Source: Firmicutes bacterium UBA5449 (GTDB lineage Bacteria; Bacillota; SHA-98; UBA4971). From it: a stretch of DNA of 17,595 bases. The stretch is taken from assembly GCA_002424305.1 (NCBI GenBank), contig DIQZ01000032.1, positions 1 through 17,595 of the forward strand. Direction: 5' to 3'. Numbering within the stretch: the first letter of the stretch is position 1; each line of letters opens with the position of its first letter. Below the pieces are notes generated by a model, which was given only the letters and a program-made list of their open reading frames with translations, did not search any database and was not told the origin of the DNA. Positions 1 through 8,155 of this stretch are shown here, piece after piece. Position numbers and translations under genes: made by a program.

Positions 1-59
1 ATGGGAGATGCTCCGGGGTAGAATACCATTATAAGAAAAAACAAAGTCGATACTTTTGT

Positions 60-135
60 GGCCCCGTCGTCTAGTGGCCAAGGACATCGCCCTCTCAAGG
101 CGAAGACACGGATTCGAATTCCGTCGGGGCCACCA
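60..135 (+). tRNA. tRNA-Glu (anticodon CTC)
   Basis: A complete cloverleaf folds here. The acceptor stem is GGCCCCG (60-66) with CGGGGCC (125-131), followed by discriminator A132 and an encoded CCA at 133-135. The anticodon stem is TCGCC (87-91) with GGCGA (99-103). The 7-base loop CTCTCAA places anticodon CTC at 94-96, which reads GAG, so the tRNA is Glu. The T arm ACGGA-TTCGAAT-TCCGT is canonical. A run of five T follows the CCA (136-140) and may help termination. Short reading frames crossing this stretch are not genes. Confidence 0.97.
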
Positions 136-177
136 TTTTTATGTCCATTTTGTCTCCATTTGTGTCTCGATGCTAAG

Positions 178-825
178 TCATATCGTGAGGAACGCTGCGA
201 TGACTCCTACGAGGAATATTCCATCATACACTCCTGCTCCGCCAATACTCACCACTTGAGCCCCGATGTTTTTGATTTTTTTCAAGTTTAAGAGATCCGC
301 TCCGATAAGTGTGCCAAGAGAGCCGGCTATGTACGCTACAGGAGCAGCAAAGTCACCTGCAAGGAGAAATGCTGATCCCACAGCTACCAACGGTGGAATA
401 AAGGCAGGGAGCGATATTCCTACCCCGGGAACAACCCGAGCCATGGCGTGGGCTGCCAGTGCAACAATGGCAGTAGCCATGATTGCGGGAAATATCGGCA
501 CCTTACCCAGGAGGTAAATTGCAAATACCGTAGGGATGATGGCACCGCCTACATTCACTGCGATAACCTGGTGTCTGACTCTTGGAGGATAGTAGAATAG
601 GAACGGGAAGAACATCTCAGGTTTCTCTTCTACAACAATCTTATGTTTCGATACCGGAATATTGATTATGCTGCCTACTAAGGAGAAGACAAACAGCAGC
701 ATTGCGCCTTGAGGGGATAGGCCCAACTTCGTAAATGATATGGCTGCGATGTTAAAATAGAAAAGGAACAGCAATGCAGGCAACAGCAGGATGAGTATGA
801 GGATCATGGAAAGTAAGCCGAACAC
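178..825 (-). CDS. DUF1614 family integral membrane protein
   Basis: A 215-residue, very hydrophobic protein that resembles the DUF1614 family of polytopic membrane proteins found in Firmicutes and archaea; its biochemical function is unknown. About six hydrophobic segments are visible, starting with an N-terminal one rich in L/I. Between the second and third lies a polar loop with an FYYPPR stretch, and glycine-rich helices follow (GGAIIPTVFAIYLLGK; AGSLGTLIGADLLNL; GGAGVYDGIFLVG). The start is GTG at 823-825: GGAGG (complement of 835-839) lies 9 bases upstream, and the next ATG would cut into the first membrane segment. A good -10 box lies about 80 bases upstream. It ends 42 bases from the convergent tRNA-Glu. 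Family assignment is by recall of sequence pattern; role unknown. Confidence 0.85.
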   Translation of the reverse strand: MFGLLSMILILILLLPALLFLFYFNIAAISFTKLGLSPQGAMLLFVFSLVGSIINIPVSKHKIVVEEKPEMFFPFLFYYPPRVRHQVIAVNVGGAIIPTVFAIYLLGKVPIFPAIMATAIVALAAHAMARVVPGVGISLPAFIPPLVAVGSAFLLAGDFAAPVAYIAGSLGTLIGADLLNLKKIKNIGAQVVSIGGAGVYDGIFLVGVIAAFLTI

Positions 826-902
826 GGTATAGCGCCTCCAGTGAGCCGCCGAAAACTTGCATAGGCACGCTTGCCAAATCCCATGCGACGGCGGTCACCT
901 GT

Positions 903-908
903 ATTATA
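903..908 (-). promoter_or_regulatory. -10 box, probable promoter of the DUF1614 gene
   Basis: On the minus strand the sequence reads GGTATAATAC, with a perfect TATAAT at 903-908, about 78 bases upstream of the GTG start at 825. No convincing TTGACA box lies 16-18 bases upstream, so the call rests on the -10 hexamer and its position. Confidence 0.4.
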
Positions 909-929
909 CCGTAAAGTTGCGTGAGTGAG

Positions 930-953
930 GGGGCTATCCGCCCGGGTAGCCCC
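930..953 (-). terminator. GC-rich hairpin downstream of the CBM25-like gene
   Basis: GGGGCTATCC (930-939) pairs with GGGTAGCCCC (944-953) over 10 bp, including one G-T pair, and leaves a 4-base loop. It starts 17 bases after the stop of the minus-strand carbohydrate-binding gene. No T-run follows on the minus strand (CTCACTCACG), so it is not a textbook intrinsic terminator. It could act as a weak terminator or an RNA-stabilising hairpin between the two minus-strand genes. Confidence 0.4.
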
Positions 954-969
954 AAAGACTTTTACCTAA

Positions 970-1293
970 TTACACAATTGAAAGTCCCCAATTAAGGCCA
1001 TGATTATTATCCCAGTGATCTGCGCTATCTTTGAAGCAGAAGTTAAATAGTTTCTTGTTCTCGTCAATTGAAACATCAGTAGTCCAGGTTACGTCGTCCA
1101 CTTTTGACATGGGAGTAAATCGTGGGTCGTCCCAGTGATTGTCATAGCCTGAATAGAGATATACAGAGTCAGCTCCTGATGTTGACAATAACCCTCTGTA
1201 CATGATGGTACCTTTTTTCTTGCCGGCAAGTGGTACAGGGTCTACTGCCACTCTCCCATCAATAAAGAGGTCTTTCACCGCTTTTTTCACCAT
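970..1293 (-). CDS. Small stand-alone carbohydrate-binding protein (CBM25-like)
   Basis: A 107-residue protein that is essentially one beta-sandwich module of the starch/glycogen-binding type (CBM25/26-like). The signature is an aromatic-rich C-terminal half: YSGYDNHWDD near residues 47-56, a W-T-T-D-V strand, then FCFKDSADHWDNNHGLNW near the C-terminus. The FxFKD...WDNN..NW pattern is typical of CBM25 domains, which usually hang on amylases. No catalytic domain, membrane segment or signal peptide is present, so a cytoplasmic role with storage glycogen or another glucan is inferred. The start is ATG at 1291-1293, behind AGGAG about 9 bases upstream. An in-frame extension to 1464 has no ribosome site and does not resemble the family. 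It is transcribed divergently from the peptidase genes. Confidence 0.8.
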   Translation of the reverse strand: MVKKAVKDLFIDGRVAVDPVPLAGKKKGTIMYRGLLSTSGADSVYLYSGYDNHWDDPRFTPMSKVDDVTWTTDVSIDENKKLFNFCFKDSADHWDNNHGLNWGLSIV

Positions 1294-1529
1294 TTGATGT
1301 ATCACTCCTCTTGTTCGGCGCCTGTCTTTCTCTATTATTATCTTGTATTTCATCATGTTTATGTGCAGCTTTCGCTTGATTTCAGTGCATTTGCAAATCA
1401 GTCTCGAGATGAGCCGAATCTTGCCGATATGAAGGAAAAAGCTGCATGAGAGAGAAACTATCACCTATACTAGCAATAGAAGAAGTATCACTGTTTTGCT
1501 TTTCAATTTTAATCAGGGAGGACATATAC

Positions 1530-2507
1530 ATGGCATTGACCAAAGAAGACCTTAGGCAAGCAGCACATTCAGCGCTCGTGCAGTGCATGGCAGTTTCGTC
1601 CGGTGAGAGCGTGCTTATTATAACTGATGAAGAGTTGCGTGAAGTAGGCTATGCTTTTTGGGAGGAGGCAAAGAAGCTGGGAGCTGAAGCCATTATTATG
1701 GAGATGGCTCCAAGATCTCAAGACGGTGAAGAGCCTCCTTGGCCTGTTGCTCGCATAATGAGTATGGTAGATGTCGTCCTGGCGCCGACTTCCAGGTCAC
1801 TGTCTCACACGCTGGCCAGGCGTCAGGCAAACGCTGCCGGAGCGAGAATCGCATCCATGCCGGGGATTACTAAGGACTCAATGATAAGGACTTTGAACGC
1901 AGACTATTCGAGAATTGCCCGGTTAAGTGAAAATGTGGCGCAGATCTTATCCGTGGGCAAGTTTGCGAGGATAACCAGTCCCGGAGGAACCGATATCACC
2001 ATGTCATTAGAGGGACGCATAAGTCAACCTGACGGCGGAATATACCATATGCCCGGCGATTTCGGCAACCTTCCTGCAGGTGAGGCGTTCATTGCACCGG
2101 TAGAAGGGACAGCAGAGGGTATACTTGTTGTGGATGGCGCGATGTCAGGAGTAGGTGCCTTGGAAGATGCGATTCGCATGAAAGTGGAGTCAGGTTATGT
2201 GACTGAGATAACAGGTGGGGCAGGAGCCGGGATATTGGAGGAAAGTATTACGCATTTAGGTAAGCATGCAAGGAACATTGCAGAGCTTGGTGTAGGGACA
2301 AATGATCGTGCCATGATAACAGGCAAGGTTCTTGAGGATGAGAAAGTTCTTGGGACAGTTCATCTTGCGCTGGGTAATAACATAGGCTTTGGTGGGATAA
2401 TTGATGTGCCTATCCATCTTGACGGCATTATGCTCAAGCCTACACTCCTCATTGATGATAAGGCGGTAATCGTAGATGGTGTTCTCCAAGTAAAGGAGAG
2501 GTGTTAG
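1530..2507 (+). CDS. M29 family (AmpS/aminopeptidase T type) metallo-aminopeptidase
   Basis: A 325-residue protein resembling M29 aminopeptidases, cytoplasmic di-metal exopeptidases that remove N-terminal residues from peptides. The C-terminal third carries the family's metal-binding elements: ELGVGTN, then GTVHLALGNN, then HLDGIML (the H-x-D element). The N-terminal part is the usual alpha/beta domain (GESVLIITDEE, LGAEAIIMEM). It is shorter than the roughly 400-residue AmpS/AmpT enzymes and belongs with the compact versions common in Clostridia. ATG at 1530 is chosen because AGGGAGGA (1515-1522) precedes it at good spacing; the frame stays open upstream to 1446 without a ribosome site. Its stop lies 2 bases before the next peptidase, so the two are probably co-transcribed and act in peptide turnover. 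Substrate specificity cannot be read from sequence. Confidence 0.85.
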   Translation: MALTKEDLRQAAHSALVQCMAVSSGESVLIITDEELREVGYAFWEEAKKLGAEAIIMEMAPRSQDGEEPPWPVARIMSMVDVVLAPTSRSLSHTLARRQANAAGARIASMPGITKDSMIRTLNADYSRIARLSENVAQILSVGKFARITSPGGTDITMSLEGRISQPDGGIYHMPGDFGNLPAGEAFIAPVEGTAEGILVVDGAMSGVGALEDAIRMKVESGYVTEITGGAGAGILEESITHLGKHARNIAELGVGTNDRAMITGKVLEDEKVLGTVHLALGNNIGFGGIIDVPIHLDGIMLKPTLLIDDKAVIVDGVLQVKERC

Positions 2508-2509
2508 TC

Positions 2510-4063
2510 ATGGATTTCCAGGAATATCGAAAACGCGCTGAGAAGTTCATATGTGAGCTTACTGAGGAATTGTATATGAACCACGCCGGACTCAAGGATT
2601 CATTGAACGTGTCAGAAATATACGGAAATTATGAAGATCTCTTTGAAAAAGAGAAGGTAACAGAGCTTCTGTCTTCCGTTCGTTCGTTGAGACATTCGAT
2701 GATTATGGGTAGCCCGGTACAGGCAGATCATGAGCCTGACGATGATGTCGATGATGATTCTTCAGAGACTACCCGACGTGAGCTGTATCTGGCGGCTTTT
2801 GCTGCAGATGGATTCATGGACATGGCTGTTGGGGAGTTGACTGATAAGATCGTGTCTGCTGAAACGAAAGCGGTTGTTGAATTTGAAGGTCGAAAGATCC
2901 CATTTCGTATGTCTCCTGTTGTTCTTGCTAATGAACCCAATGCCAGAGCCCGAGAAGCGCTTGAGGCGAAAAGACAAGAGGTTGTGCTGAAGCTCAACCC
3001 CCTACGTGAGAGCCGGATTGCAACTCTCCATTCCTTAGCAGGAGATCTGGGATACGGGAATTACCTGTCATTGTATGCCCATATCAAGAGTCTCGATCTG
3101 GATGCTTTGTCCGACAAGATGGAGAGGTTCTTAGATGAGACTGACAGGGTTTACACTCATAATGTAGAGAAAGCAGCTTCTTTGTATCTGGATATGCCAC
3201 TTCGGGAAGTCAACCGCCGGGATATTTCGTATCTCTTCAGGGGTGTTGAATTTGACCAAATGTTTCCAGGAGCAAAGCTCGTGACGAGCTTGGAAGCTAC
3301 TGTTGATGCTATGGGCTTAGGGCATGAACGCTATCCGAACATCCACATAGATACTGAAGTGAGAGAAGGAAAGTCCCCAAGGGCATTTTGTGCGCCTCTT
3401 CATGTTCCTGATAAGGTTATGTTGGTCCTTATGCCACAAGGAGGCCATGATGATTATCACACGATTTTGCATGAGGCAGGTCATGCATGGCATTATGGCA
3501 GTGTTTTGCCGGAGCAGGAGTTTGAATATAAATATCTGGGGGACAATTCTGTAACGGAATCATACGCTTTTCTCTTTCAGTACCTTGCGATGAATGAGAA
3601 TTGGCTTTCAGAGTACACCACAAGTTTACGTCTGGAAGAGTACATGAGGTTCAGTGCACTGAAGAAGCTGTATATGCTAAGAAGATATGCAGCCAAACTC
3701 CTATATGAACTGCAGCTTCACAGCGGAGATGACTTGTCTGCCATGTCTTGCGAATATGCAAGCCTTCTCTCGGACGCACTGAAGATCAACCATTCTGAAG
3801 TCTATTATCTTGATGATCTGGATGATGGGTTCTATGCAGCGCAGTACCTTAGGGCATGGATTTTTGAGGCTCAGTTAAAGGGCTTCCTTGTTCAGAGGTT
3901 TGGAGAGCGAGCATATGCTTATCCTGAAACAGGAGAAGTTCTAAGGGAGTTGTTTTCGGGAGGACAAGAGTTTAGTGTAGAGGAATTGGCGGGAAGATTA
4001 GGTTTGTCCGAACTGGATCTTGATCCTTTGTATGAGGAAATTACTAATAACTTGGGGGCTTGA
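2510..4063 (+). CDS. M3-type (oligoendopeptidase-like) zinc metallopeptidase
   Basis: A 517-residue cytoplasmic zinc peptidase. The catalytic motif HEAGHAWH lies around residues 320-327, and a glutamate in TESYAF follows 25 residues after the second histidine, the spacing expected for the third zinc ligand in M3 (thimet/PepF) peptidases. The rest is largely helical, as in M3 enzymes. It is shorter than PepF-type enzymes (about 600 residues) and not close enough to any named subgroup for a gene symbol. ATG at 2510 is preferred because GGAGAGG (2495-2501) sits 8 bases upstream; an in-frame GTG at 2501 overlaps that site and the upstream gene. Tight linkage to the M29 aminopeptidase suggests a paired endo/exopeptidase route for oligopeptides (inference). 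Confidence 0.87.
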   Translation: MDFQEYRKRAEKFICELTEELYMNHAGLKDSLNVSEIYGNYEDLFEKEKVTELLSSVRSLRHSMIMGSPVQADHEPDDDVDDDSSETTRRELYLAAFAADGFMDMAVGELTDKIVSAETKAVVEFEGRKIPFRMSPVVLANEPNARAREALEAKRQEVVLKLNPLRESRIATLHSLAGDLGYGNYLSLYAHIKSLDLDALSDKMERFLDETDRVYTHNVEKAASLYLDMPLREVNRRDISYLFRGVEFDQMFPGAKLVTSLEATVDAMGLGHERYPNIHIDTEVREGKSPRAFCAPLHVPDKVMLVLMPQGGHDDYHTILHEAGHAWHYGSVLPEQEFEYKYLGDNSVTESYAFLFQYLAMNENWLSEYTTSLRLEEYMRFSALKKLYMLRRYAAKLLYELQLHSGDDLSAMSCEYASLLSDALKINHSEVYYLDDLDDGFYAAQYLRAWIFEAQLKGFLVQRFGERAYAYPETGEVLRELFSGGQEFSVEELAGRLGLSELDLDPLYEEITNNLGA

Positions 4064-4097
4064 TGCGCACACTGTTAGTTAAGGACGGTGATGTGGG

Positions 4098-4301
4098 ATG
4101 GCATCGAGTGCCGGCACAAAGAAACCTTCAAGGCGACAATTCAGAAGACTGCTGGATACCGAAGATGAAGACTTCCTCGATATGCTCTTGACTGAAGCCA
4201 ATGAGGAAGAGGCCGCTGAACTGTTAGGGGAGATCCGACAATTCGGTGAGGAAGACGGAGAAGACAGGGGAAACAGCGATACCTTAGGAATGTTGGAATA
4301 A
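4098..4301 (+). CDS. Small acidic protein, unknown function
   Basis: A possible 67-residue protein that I do not recognise. A short basic N-terminus (KKPSRRQFRR) is followed by a strongly acidic, probably helical stretch rich in E, D, L and A (LDMLLTEANEEEAAELLGEI) and a polar acidic tail. It has no cysteines, membrane segment or signal peptide. It starts 34 bases after the M3 peptidase stop; the ribosome site is weak (GGTGATG just upstream of ATG 4098). A strong terminator begins 43 bases after its stop, so it would be the last gene of the peptidase unit. The base and acidic-segment composition look coding, but length and weak initiation leave real doubt. Confidence 0.5.
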   Translation: MASSAGTKKPSRRQFRRLLDTEDEDFLDMLLTEANEEEAAELLGEIRQFGEEDGEDRGNSDTLGMLE

Positions 4302-4344
4302 CGCCCGGACTATGTCTGTATGATACCGAAGAGGTATTAATTGA

Positions 4345-4397
4345 GCGGGTGGTGTGTCTTGGGAAACTGCACTATAAGACGCGCGCCCGCCGTTTTT
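4345..4397 (+). terminator. Strong intrinsic terminator ending the peptidase unit
   Basis: The arm 4345-4360 pairs with 4376-4390 over 15 bp, with one bulged base (G4351) and a few G-T pairs. The loop is 15 bases, and the hairpin is followed after two bases by five T (4393-4397). It separates the peptidase genes from the dnaE promoter. Confidence 0.85.
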
Positions 4398-4432
4398 CTA
4401 ATGTGAAGACGTTGATGGAGAAATGGAGGAAC

Positions 4433-4460
4433 TTGTCCGGCGGTCAAGAACTGATATAAT
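4433..4460 (+). promoter_or_regulatory. Promoter of the dnaE-accDA-pfkA-pyk unit
   Basis: TTGTCC (4433-4438) and TATAAT (4455-4460) are separated by 16 bases, and TGA directly before the -10 box makes it an extended -10 (TGnTATAAT). It lies after the terminator and about 65 bases before the dnaE start, giving a short leader. The -10 element is perfect; the -35 match is 4 of 6. Confidence 0.7.
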
Positions 4461-4511
4461 TTAGACACGGTTTGTGCTGATATTTACGTAATCATACGTG
4501 AACAATGGGTG

Positions 4512-4519
4512 AAAGGAGG
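4512..4519 (+). promoter_or_regulatory. Ribosome binding site that sets the dnaE start
   Basis: AAAGGAGG lies 7 bases before the GTG at 4527. It overlaps the earlier in-frame GTG at 4509, which therefore cannot be the start it serves. Confidence 0.75.
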
Positions 4520-4526
4520 AGGTAAG

Positions 4527-7500
4527 GTGGGCGAGTTTGTCCATTTGCACCTGCACACCCAATATTCTCTGCTCGATGGGGCATGTAAGCTGCCAAATCT
4601 CATGGAGAGAACTAATGAGTTGGGTTTTGAAGCATGCGCTATGACAGATCATGGTGTGTTATATGGGGCTATAGATTTCTATAAGACCGCTAAAAAGTAT
4701 GGAATAAAACCTATTTTAGGTTGTGAAGTATACGTTGCTCCAAGGAGCCGTCATGATAAAGTTCCCCACATTGATGATGACCAGCACCATCTTGTGCTGC
4801 TTGCCAAGAATGAAATAGGGTATAGAAACCTCGTGAGACTCTCCAGTATAGGCTTTACCGAGGGACACTACTACAAACCTCGGGTTGATACTGAGGTTTT
4901 GAGCAGGTGGAACGAGGGGCTCATAGCGCTCTCAGCTTGTCTTTCCGGAGAGATTCCTTCGTTGTTGATGAAAGGTGATCCGGAGGGCGCAAAACGCAAG
5001 GCTTCTGAATTGCGAGATATCTACGGGCAAGGTAATTTCTTTCTCGAAGTCCAAAGCAACGACATTCCCGAGCAATATGAGGTGAACAAGGGGCTTTTGA
5101 GACTTTCGAGGGAGCTTGACATACCACTTGTTGCCACTAACGATGTCCATTACATTCGTAGAGAAGACGCCAAAATCCATGATGTCCTCCTCTGTATTCA
5201 GACAGGAAAAACCGTAGGAGATCCGGACAGAATGAGATTCCCTACTGATACGTTCCATGTCAAGTCTGCTGAAGAGATGAAAACTGCATTCAAGGATATC
5301 CCTGAAGCTATTCGAAATACTCTTGTCATAGCCGATCAGTGTAACGTTGAGTTTGAGTTTGGAAAATCTCAAGTGCCGCGTTTTGAGGTGCCGGAGGGTT
5401 TTACTGAGGAGACATACCTAAAGCATCTTTCTATTGAGGGTCTTAAGAAAAGGTACGGAGGAATCACAGAGGAGCTTGAGAACCGCCTTAACTATGAGTT
5501 GGGTATTATCGTTAGAATGGGGTACGCCGGTTACTTTCTCATAGTATGGGATTTCATCAAATTTGCCAGAGAACGTGGAATCTACGTTGGGCCGGGGCGA
5601 GGGTCAGCTCCCGGTTGTCTTCTTTCCTACGCTCTTGGCATCACGAATATTGACCCAATAAAATACGGGCTGATTTTTGAAAGATTCCTCAATCCTGAAC
5701 GTGTGACCATGCCTGACATTGATGTGGATTTCTGCTATGAGAGGCGTGGGGAAGTCATAGACTATGTAACAGAGAAGTACGGCACGGATCGGGTGGCTCA
5801 GATTATCACTTTCGGTACGATGGCAGCCAGGGGAGCCATAAGAGATGTGGGTCGGGCCTTAGATATCCCCTATAATGAAGTGGACAAAATAGCTAAGCTG
5901 GTTCCTGCTGAACTCGGAATGACTATCGAGAAGGCTCTTGATGCATCTCCTGAGCTGAAGGATGTTTACACAAATGATGAAGGGGTCAAGAACCTTATTG
6001 ATACTGCGAAAGCGGTAGAGGGTATGCCACGACATTCATCGGTTCATGCTGCAGGGGTAGTGATTTCAAAGGACCCACTGATAGAGCGGATTCCTCTTTA
6101 TAAGAGTAATGATTCCACTGTTACAACTCAATACGCCATGGAAGACTTGGAAGCGCTTGGGGTCCTAAAAATGGACTTCCTCGGCCTTCGCACTCTTACA
6201 GTAATCGGTAAGACACTTGAGAACATCTATCGAACCCGGGGCGTAAAAATAGACATAAATGATATTGACTTAGAAGATCCCAAAGTATATAAAGCCCTTT
6301 GCTCCGGAGATTCCCTTGGCGTATTCCAGTTGGAGAGCAGCCTCTTTCAAGGTCTTCTCAGAGAAGTCAAGCCTACATGCTTTGAAGACATCATCGCCAT
6401 TTTGGCTCTGGGACGTCCGGGTCCTTTAGGACGGGTTCAGGACTTTGCCAGGCAAAAACATGGTGAGATACCTGTAGAGTATCCTCATGAGGACCTTGAA
6501 CCTATCCTAAAGGAAACGTACGGAAACATGTTGTACCAGGAACAGGTCATGAAGGTTGCAAGTACGCTTGCAGGTTTTACTCTTGGAGAAGCAGACATTC
6601 TCCGTCGAGCCATGGGTAAGAAAAAACCCGAAGTTTTGGCTGCGCAAAGAGAGAAATTCCTTGATGGTGCTATGAAGCGCGGAGTGCATTTGAGTGTAGC
6701 AGAGTATGTCTTTGAGTTAATGGAGTTTTTCTCAGGATACGGCTTCAACAAAAGTCACAGTGCTGCCTATTCGCTGATATCGTATCAAACAGCGTGGCTT
6801 AGAGTCTACTATCCAATGGAGTACATGGCAGCTCTGCTAACAAGTATATCCGGGGTCAGTGAGAAGGTAGCGTTTTACGTAGACGCATGTCGCCAGATGG
6901 GGATAGAAACCCTCCCGCCGGATGTCAATGAAAGCTTGGAAGATTTTACTGTTGTAGGTGACAGAATCAGATTTGGTCTTAATGCCGTCAAGAACGTAGG
7001 CAAGAATGCGGTGTCAGCGATTATTGCCGCCAGAGAGCAAAAGGGAGAATTTAAGTCCCTGGCCGACTTTTGTGATAAAGTGGATCTGCATGACGTGAAC
7101 AAAAAGACAATTGAAAGCCTAATACGCTGTGGCGCTTTTGGCTCCACACGCGCTAATCGGTCATCGCTTCTGGCCGGGCTTGAGAGGACGCTGGAAATGA
7201 CCTCTCGCCGTCAAAAGGAGAAGGAAAGAGGACAAGCTTCGTTCTTTGACTTGTTTACGGAGGAATCGGAGTTTGCGTCAAGTAAGATCGACTTACCGGA
7301 CTTACCGGAGTTTAGTGAAAAAGAACTGCTGCAGATGGAGAAGGAGCTCCTGGGGCTCTATGTTTCCGGTCATCCTCTCCAGCAAGTAGCGAAACAACTA
7401 AGACAGTATTGTAGTGCTCCATTAGCTGGGTTATCATCAGAGTATAGAGATGGTGACGAGGTTGCAGTGGGCGGTCTTATTGCGTCGATTCGTAGGGTTA

Positions 7501-7898
7501 CTACGAAAAAGACAGGTCAGCCCATGGCTTTCTTTACGCTGGAGGATCTTACAGGTGTTGTAGATATTGTGACGTTTCCGAAGTTATATGAGGAATCAGC
7601 GTCTCTTATTTCTGAAGACTCTATTGTTCTTGTGCAAGGACGGTTGGAATTAAGGGAAGATGAAGTGAAATTAATAGCTAATGCTATTCTTCCTTTTTCG
7701 CAAGATGCTGTACTGATCCCTATTGATGCAGACAATATCACTAAGGCGGGCTTGCAGAAGATCAAGAAGAAGCTAAAGGGTAATTCCGGGGAAATCCCGG
7801 TGTTCCTAAAAGTGAGTACTCCAATTGGAGCAGCGGTTCTATCTGTTTCTCCCGAGTTGTGGGTGTCTGATATTGAGAAAATTGCATTAGAAAACTGA
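4527..7898 (+). CDS. dnaE: DNA polymerase III alpha subunit, DnaE
   Basis: A 1123-residue replicative polymerase of the DnaE type (family C), full length. Order: PHP domain (1 to about 270), palm/thumb/fingers, helix-hairpin-helix region, then an OB-fold near the C-terminus (VAVGGLIASIRRVTTKK). Catalytic aspartates are visible as PDIDVDF (D397, D399) and MDFLGLR (D550). The PHP metal-ligand residues all look intact: HLHLH, TDHG, CEVYVA, HHLVLL, SACLSG and NDVHY. Other hallmarks are GRGSAPGCLLSYALGI, HAAGVVIS, GVFQLES and FNKSHSAAYSLISYQTAWLR. The usual ALYRPGP motif reads ALGRPGP here. GTG 4527 is chosen for its ribosome site. It is the first gene of a probable operon with accDA, pfkA and pyk. 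No PolC-type exonuclease insertion is present. Confidence 0.97.
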   Translation: MGEFVHLHLHTQYSLLDGACKLPNLMERTNELGFEACAMTDHGVLYGAIDFYKTAKKYGIKPILGCEVYVAPRSRHDKVPHIDDDQHHLVLLAKNEIGYRNLVRLSSIGFTEGHYYKPRVDTEVLSRWNEGLIALSACLSGEIPSLLMKGDPEGAKRKASELRDIYGQGNFFLEVQSNDIPEQYEVNKGLLRLSRELDIPLVATNDVHYIRREDAKIHDVLLCIQTGKTVGDPDRMRFPTDTFHVKSAEEMKTAFKDIPEAIRNTLVIADQCNVEFEFGKSQVPRFEVPEGFTEETYLKHLSIEGLKKRYGGITEELENRLNYELGIIVRMGYAGYFLIVWDFIKFARERGIYVGPGRGSAPGCLLSYALGITNIDPIKYGLIFERFLNPERVTMPDIDVDFCYERRGEVIDYVTEKYGTDRVAQIITFGTMAARGAIRDVGRALDIPYNEVDKIAKLVPAELGMTIEKALDASPELKDVYTNDEGVKNLIDTAKAVEGMPRHSSVHAAGVVISKDPLIERIPLYKSNDSTVTTQYAMEDLEALGVLKMDFLGLRTLTVIGKTLENIYRTRGVKIDINDIDLEDPKVYKALCSGDSLGVFQLESSLFQGLLREVKPTCFEDIIAILALGRPGPLGRVQDFARQKHGEIPVEYPHEDLEPILKETYGNMLYQEQVMKVASTLAGFTLGEADILRRAMGKKKPEVLAAQREKFLDGAMKRGVHLSVAEYVFELMEFFSGYGFNKSHSAAYSLISYQTAWLRVYYPMEYMAALLTSISGVSEKVAFYVDACRQMGIETLPPDVNESLEDFTVVGDRIRFGLNAVKNVGKNAVSAIIAAREQKGEFKSLADFCDKVDLHDVNKKTIESLIRCGAFGSTRANRSSLLAGLERTLEMTSRRQKEKERGQASFFDLFTEESEFASSKIDLPDLPEFSEKELLQMEKELLGLYVSGHPLQQVAKQLRQYCSAPLAGLSSEYRDGDEVAVGGLIASIRRVTTKKTGQPMAFFTLEDLTGVVDIVTFPKLYEESASLISEDSIVLVQGRLELREDEVKLIANAILPFSQDAVLIPIDADNITKAGLQKIKKKLKGNSGEIPVFLKVSTPIGAAVLSVSPELWVSDIEKIALEN

Positions 7899-7946
7899 AG
7901 CTGGTCTGGTAATAGGGCCTCTCTGCCGAAAAAGGGGGCACATCAA

Positions 7947-8147
7947 ATGTGGACAGTTGTGTACATTGCGCCTAACAAGCCTACTGCTGAAATGATGAAG
8001 GAACTACTTGAAAATGAGGGATTACTGGTAACGCTAAGGTCTCTTGGAGTGCCGCATATGGGTGATTCAGCCAATGTCGAGGTTCTGGTTCCGGAAAGTG
8101 AAGCTGAGGAAGCACATGAACTTATAACGAGTTCTTTTGGAAGGTAA
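7947..8147 (+). CDS. DUF2007-like small protein
   Basis: A 66-residue cytoplasmic protein resembling the DUF2007 'putative signal-transducing protein' family, a compact alpha/beta fold. It opens with a beta strand (WTVVYIAPN), then a helix (AEMMKELLENEGLL), a strand with a glycine-rich turn (SLGVPHMGDS), a strand (VEVLVPES) and a closing helix (AEEAHELI). Homologues in this slot of clostridial genomes are, as I recall, sometimes labelled 'glutamate decarboxylase'. That name cannot apply to a 66-residue protein without a PLP site. A GGGGG site sits about 8 bases before ATG 7947. It lies between dnaE and accD, 8 bases before accD, where B. subtilis has a malic enzyme. A local regulatory role is possible but not shown. 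Confidence 0.75.
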   Translation: MWTVVYIAPNKPTAEMMKELLENEGLLVTLRSLGVPHMGDSANVEVLVPESEAEEAHELITSSFGR

Positions 8148-8155
8148 GTGGTTAG

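Noticed and set aside
56..291. Short plus-strand frames across the tRNA
   Set aside because: They are read through the tRNA-Glu and into the antisense of the DUF1614 gene, with no ribosome site.
1294..1464. N-terminal extension of the CBM25-like protein
   Set aside because: The frame is open, but the extension has no ribosome site and is unlike the family; ATG 1293 has a good site.
4062..4190. Frame starting at the ATG that overlaps the M3 peptidase stop (TGATG)
   Set aside because: It would give about 40 residues of unstructured composition and overlaps the better small acidic frame at 4098-4301.
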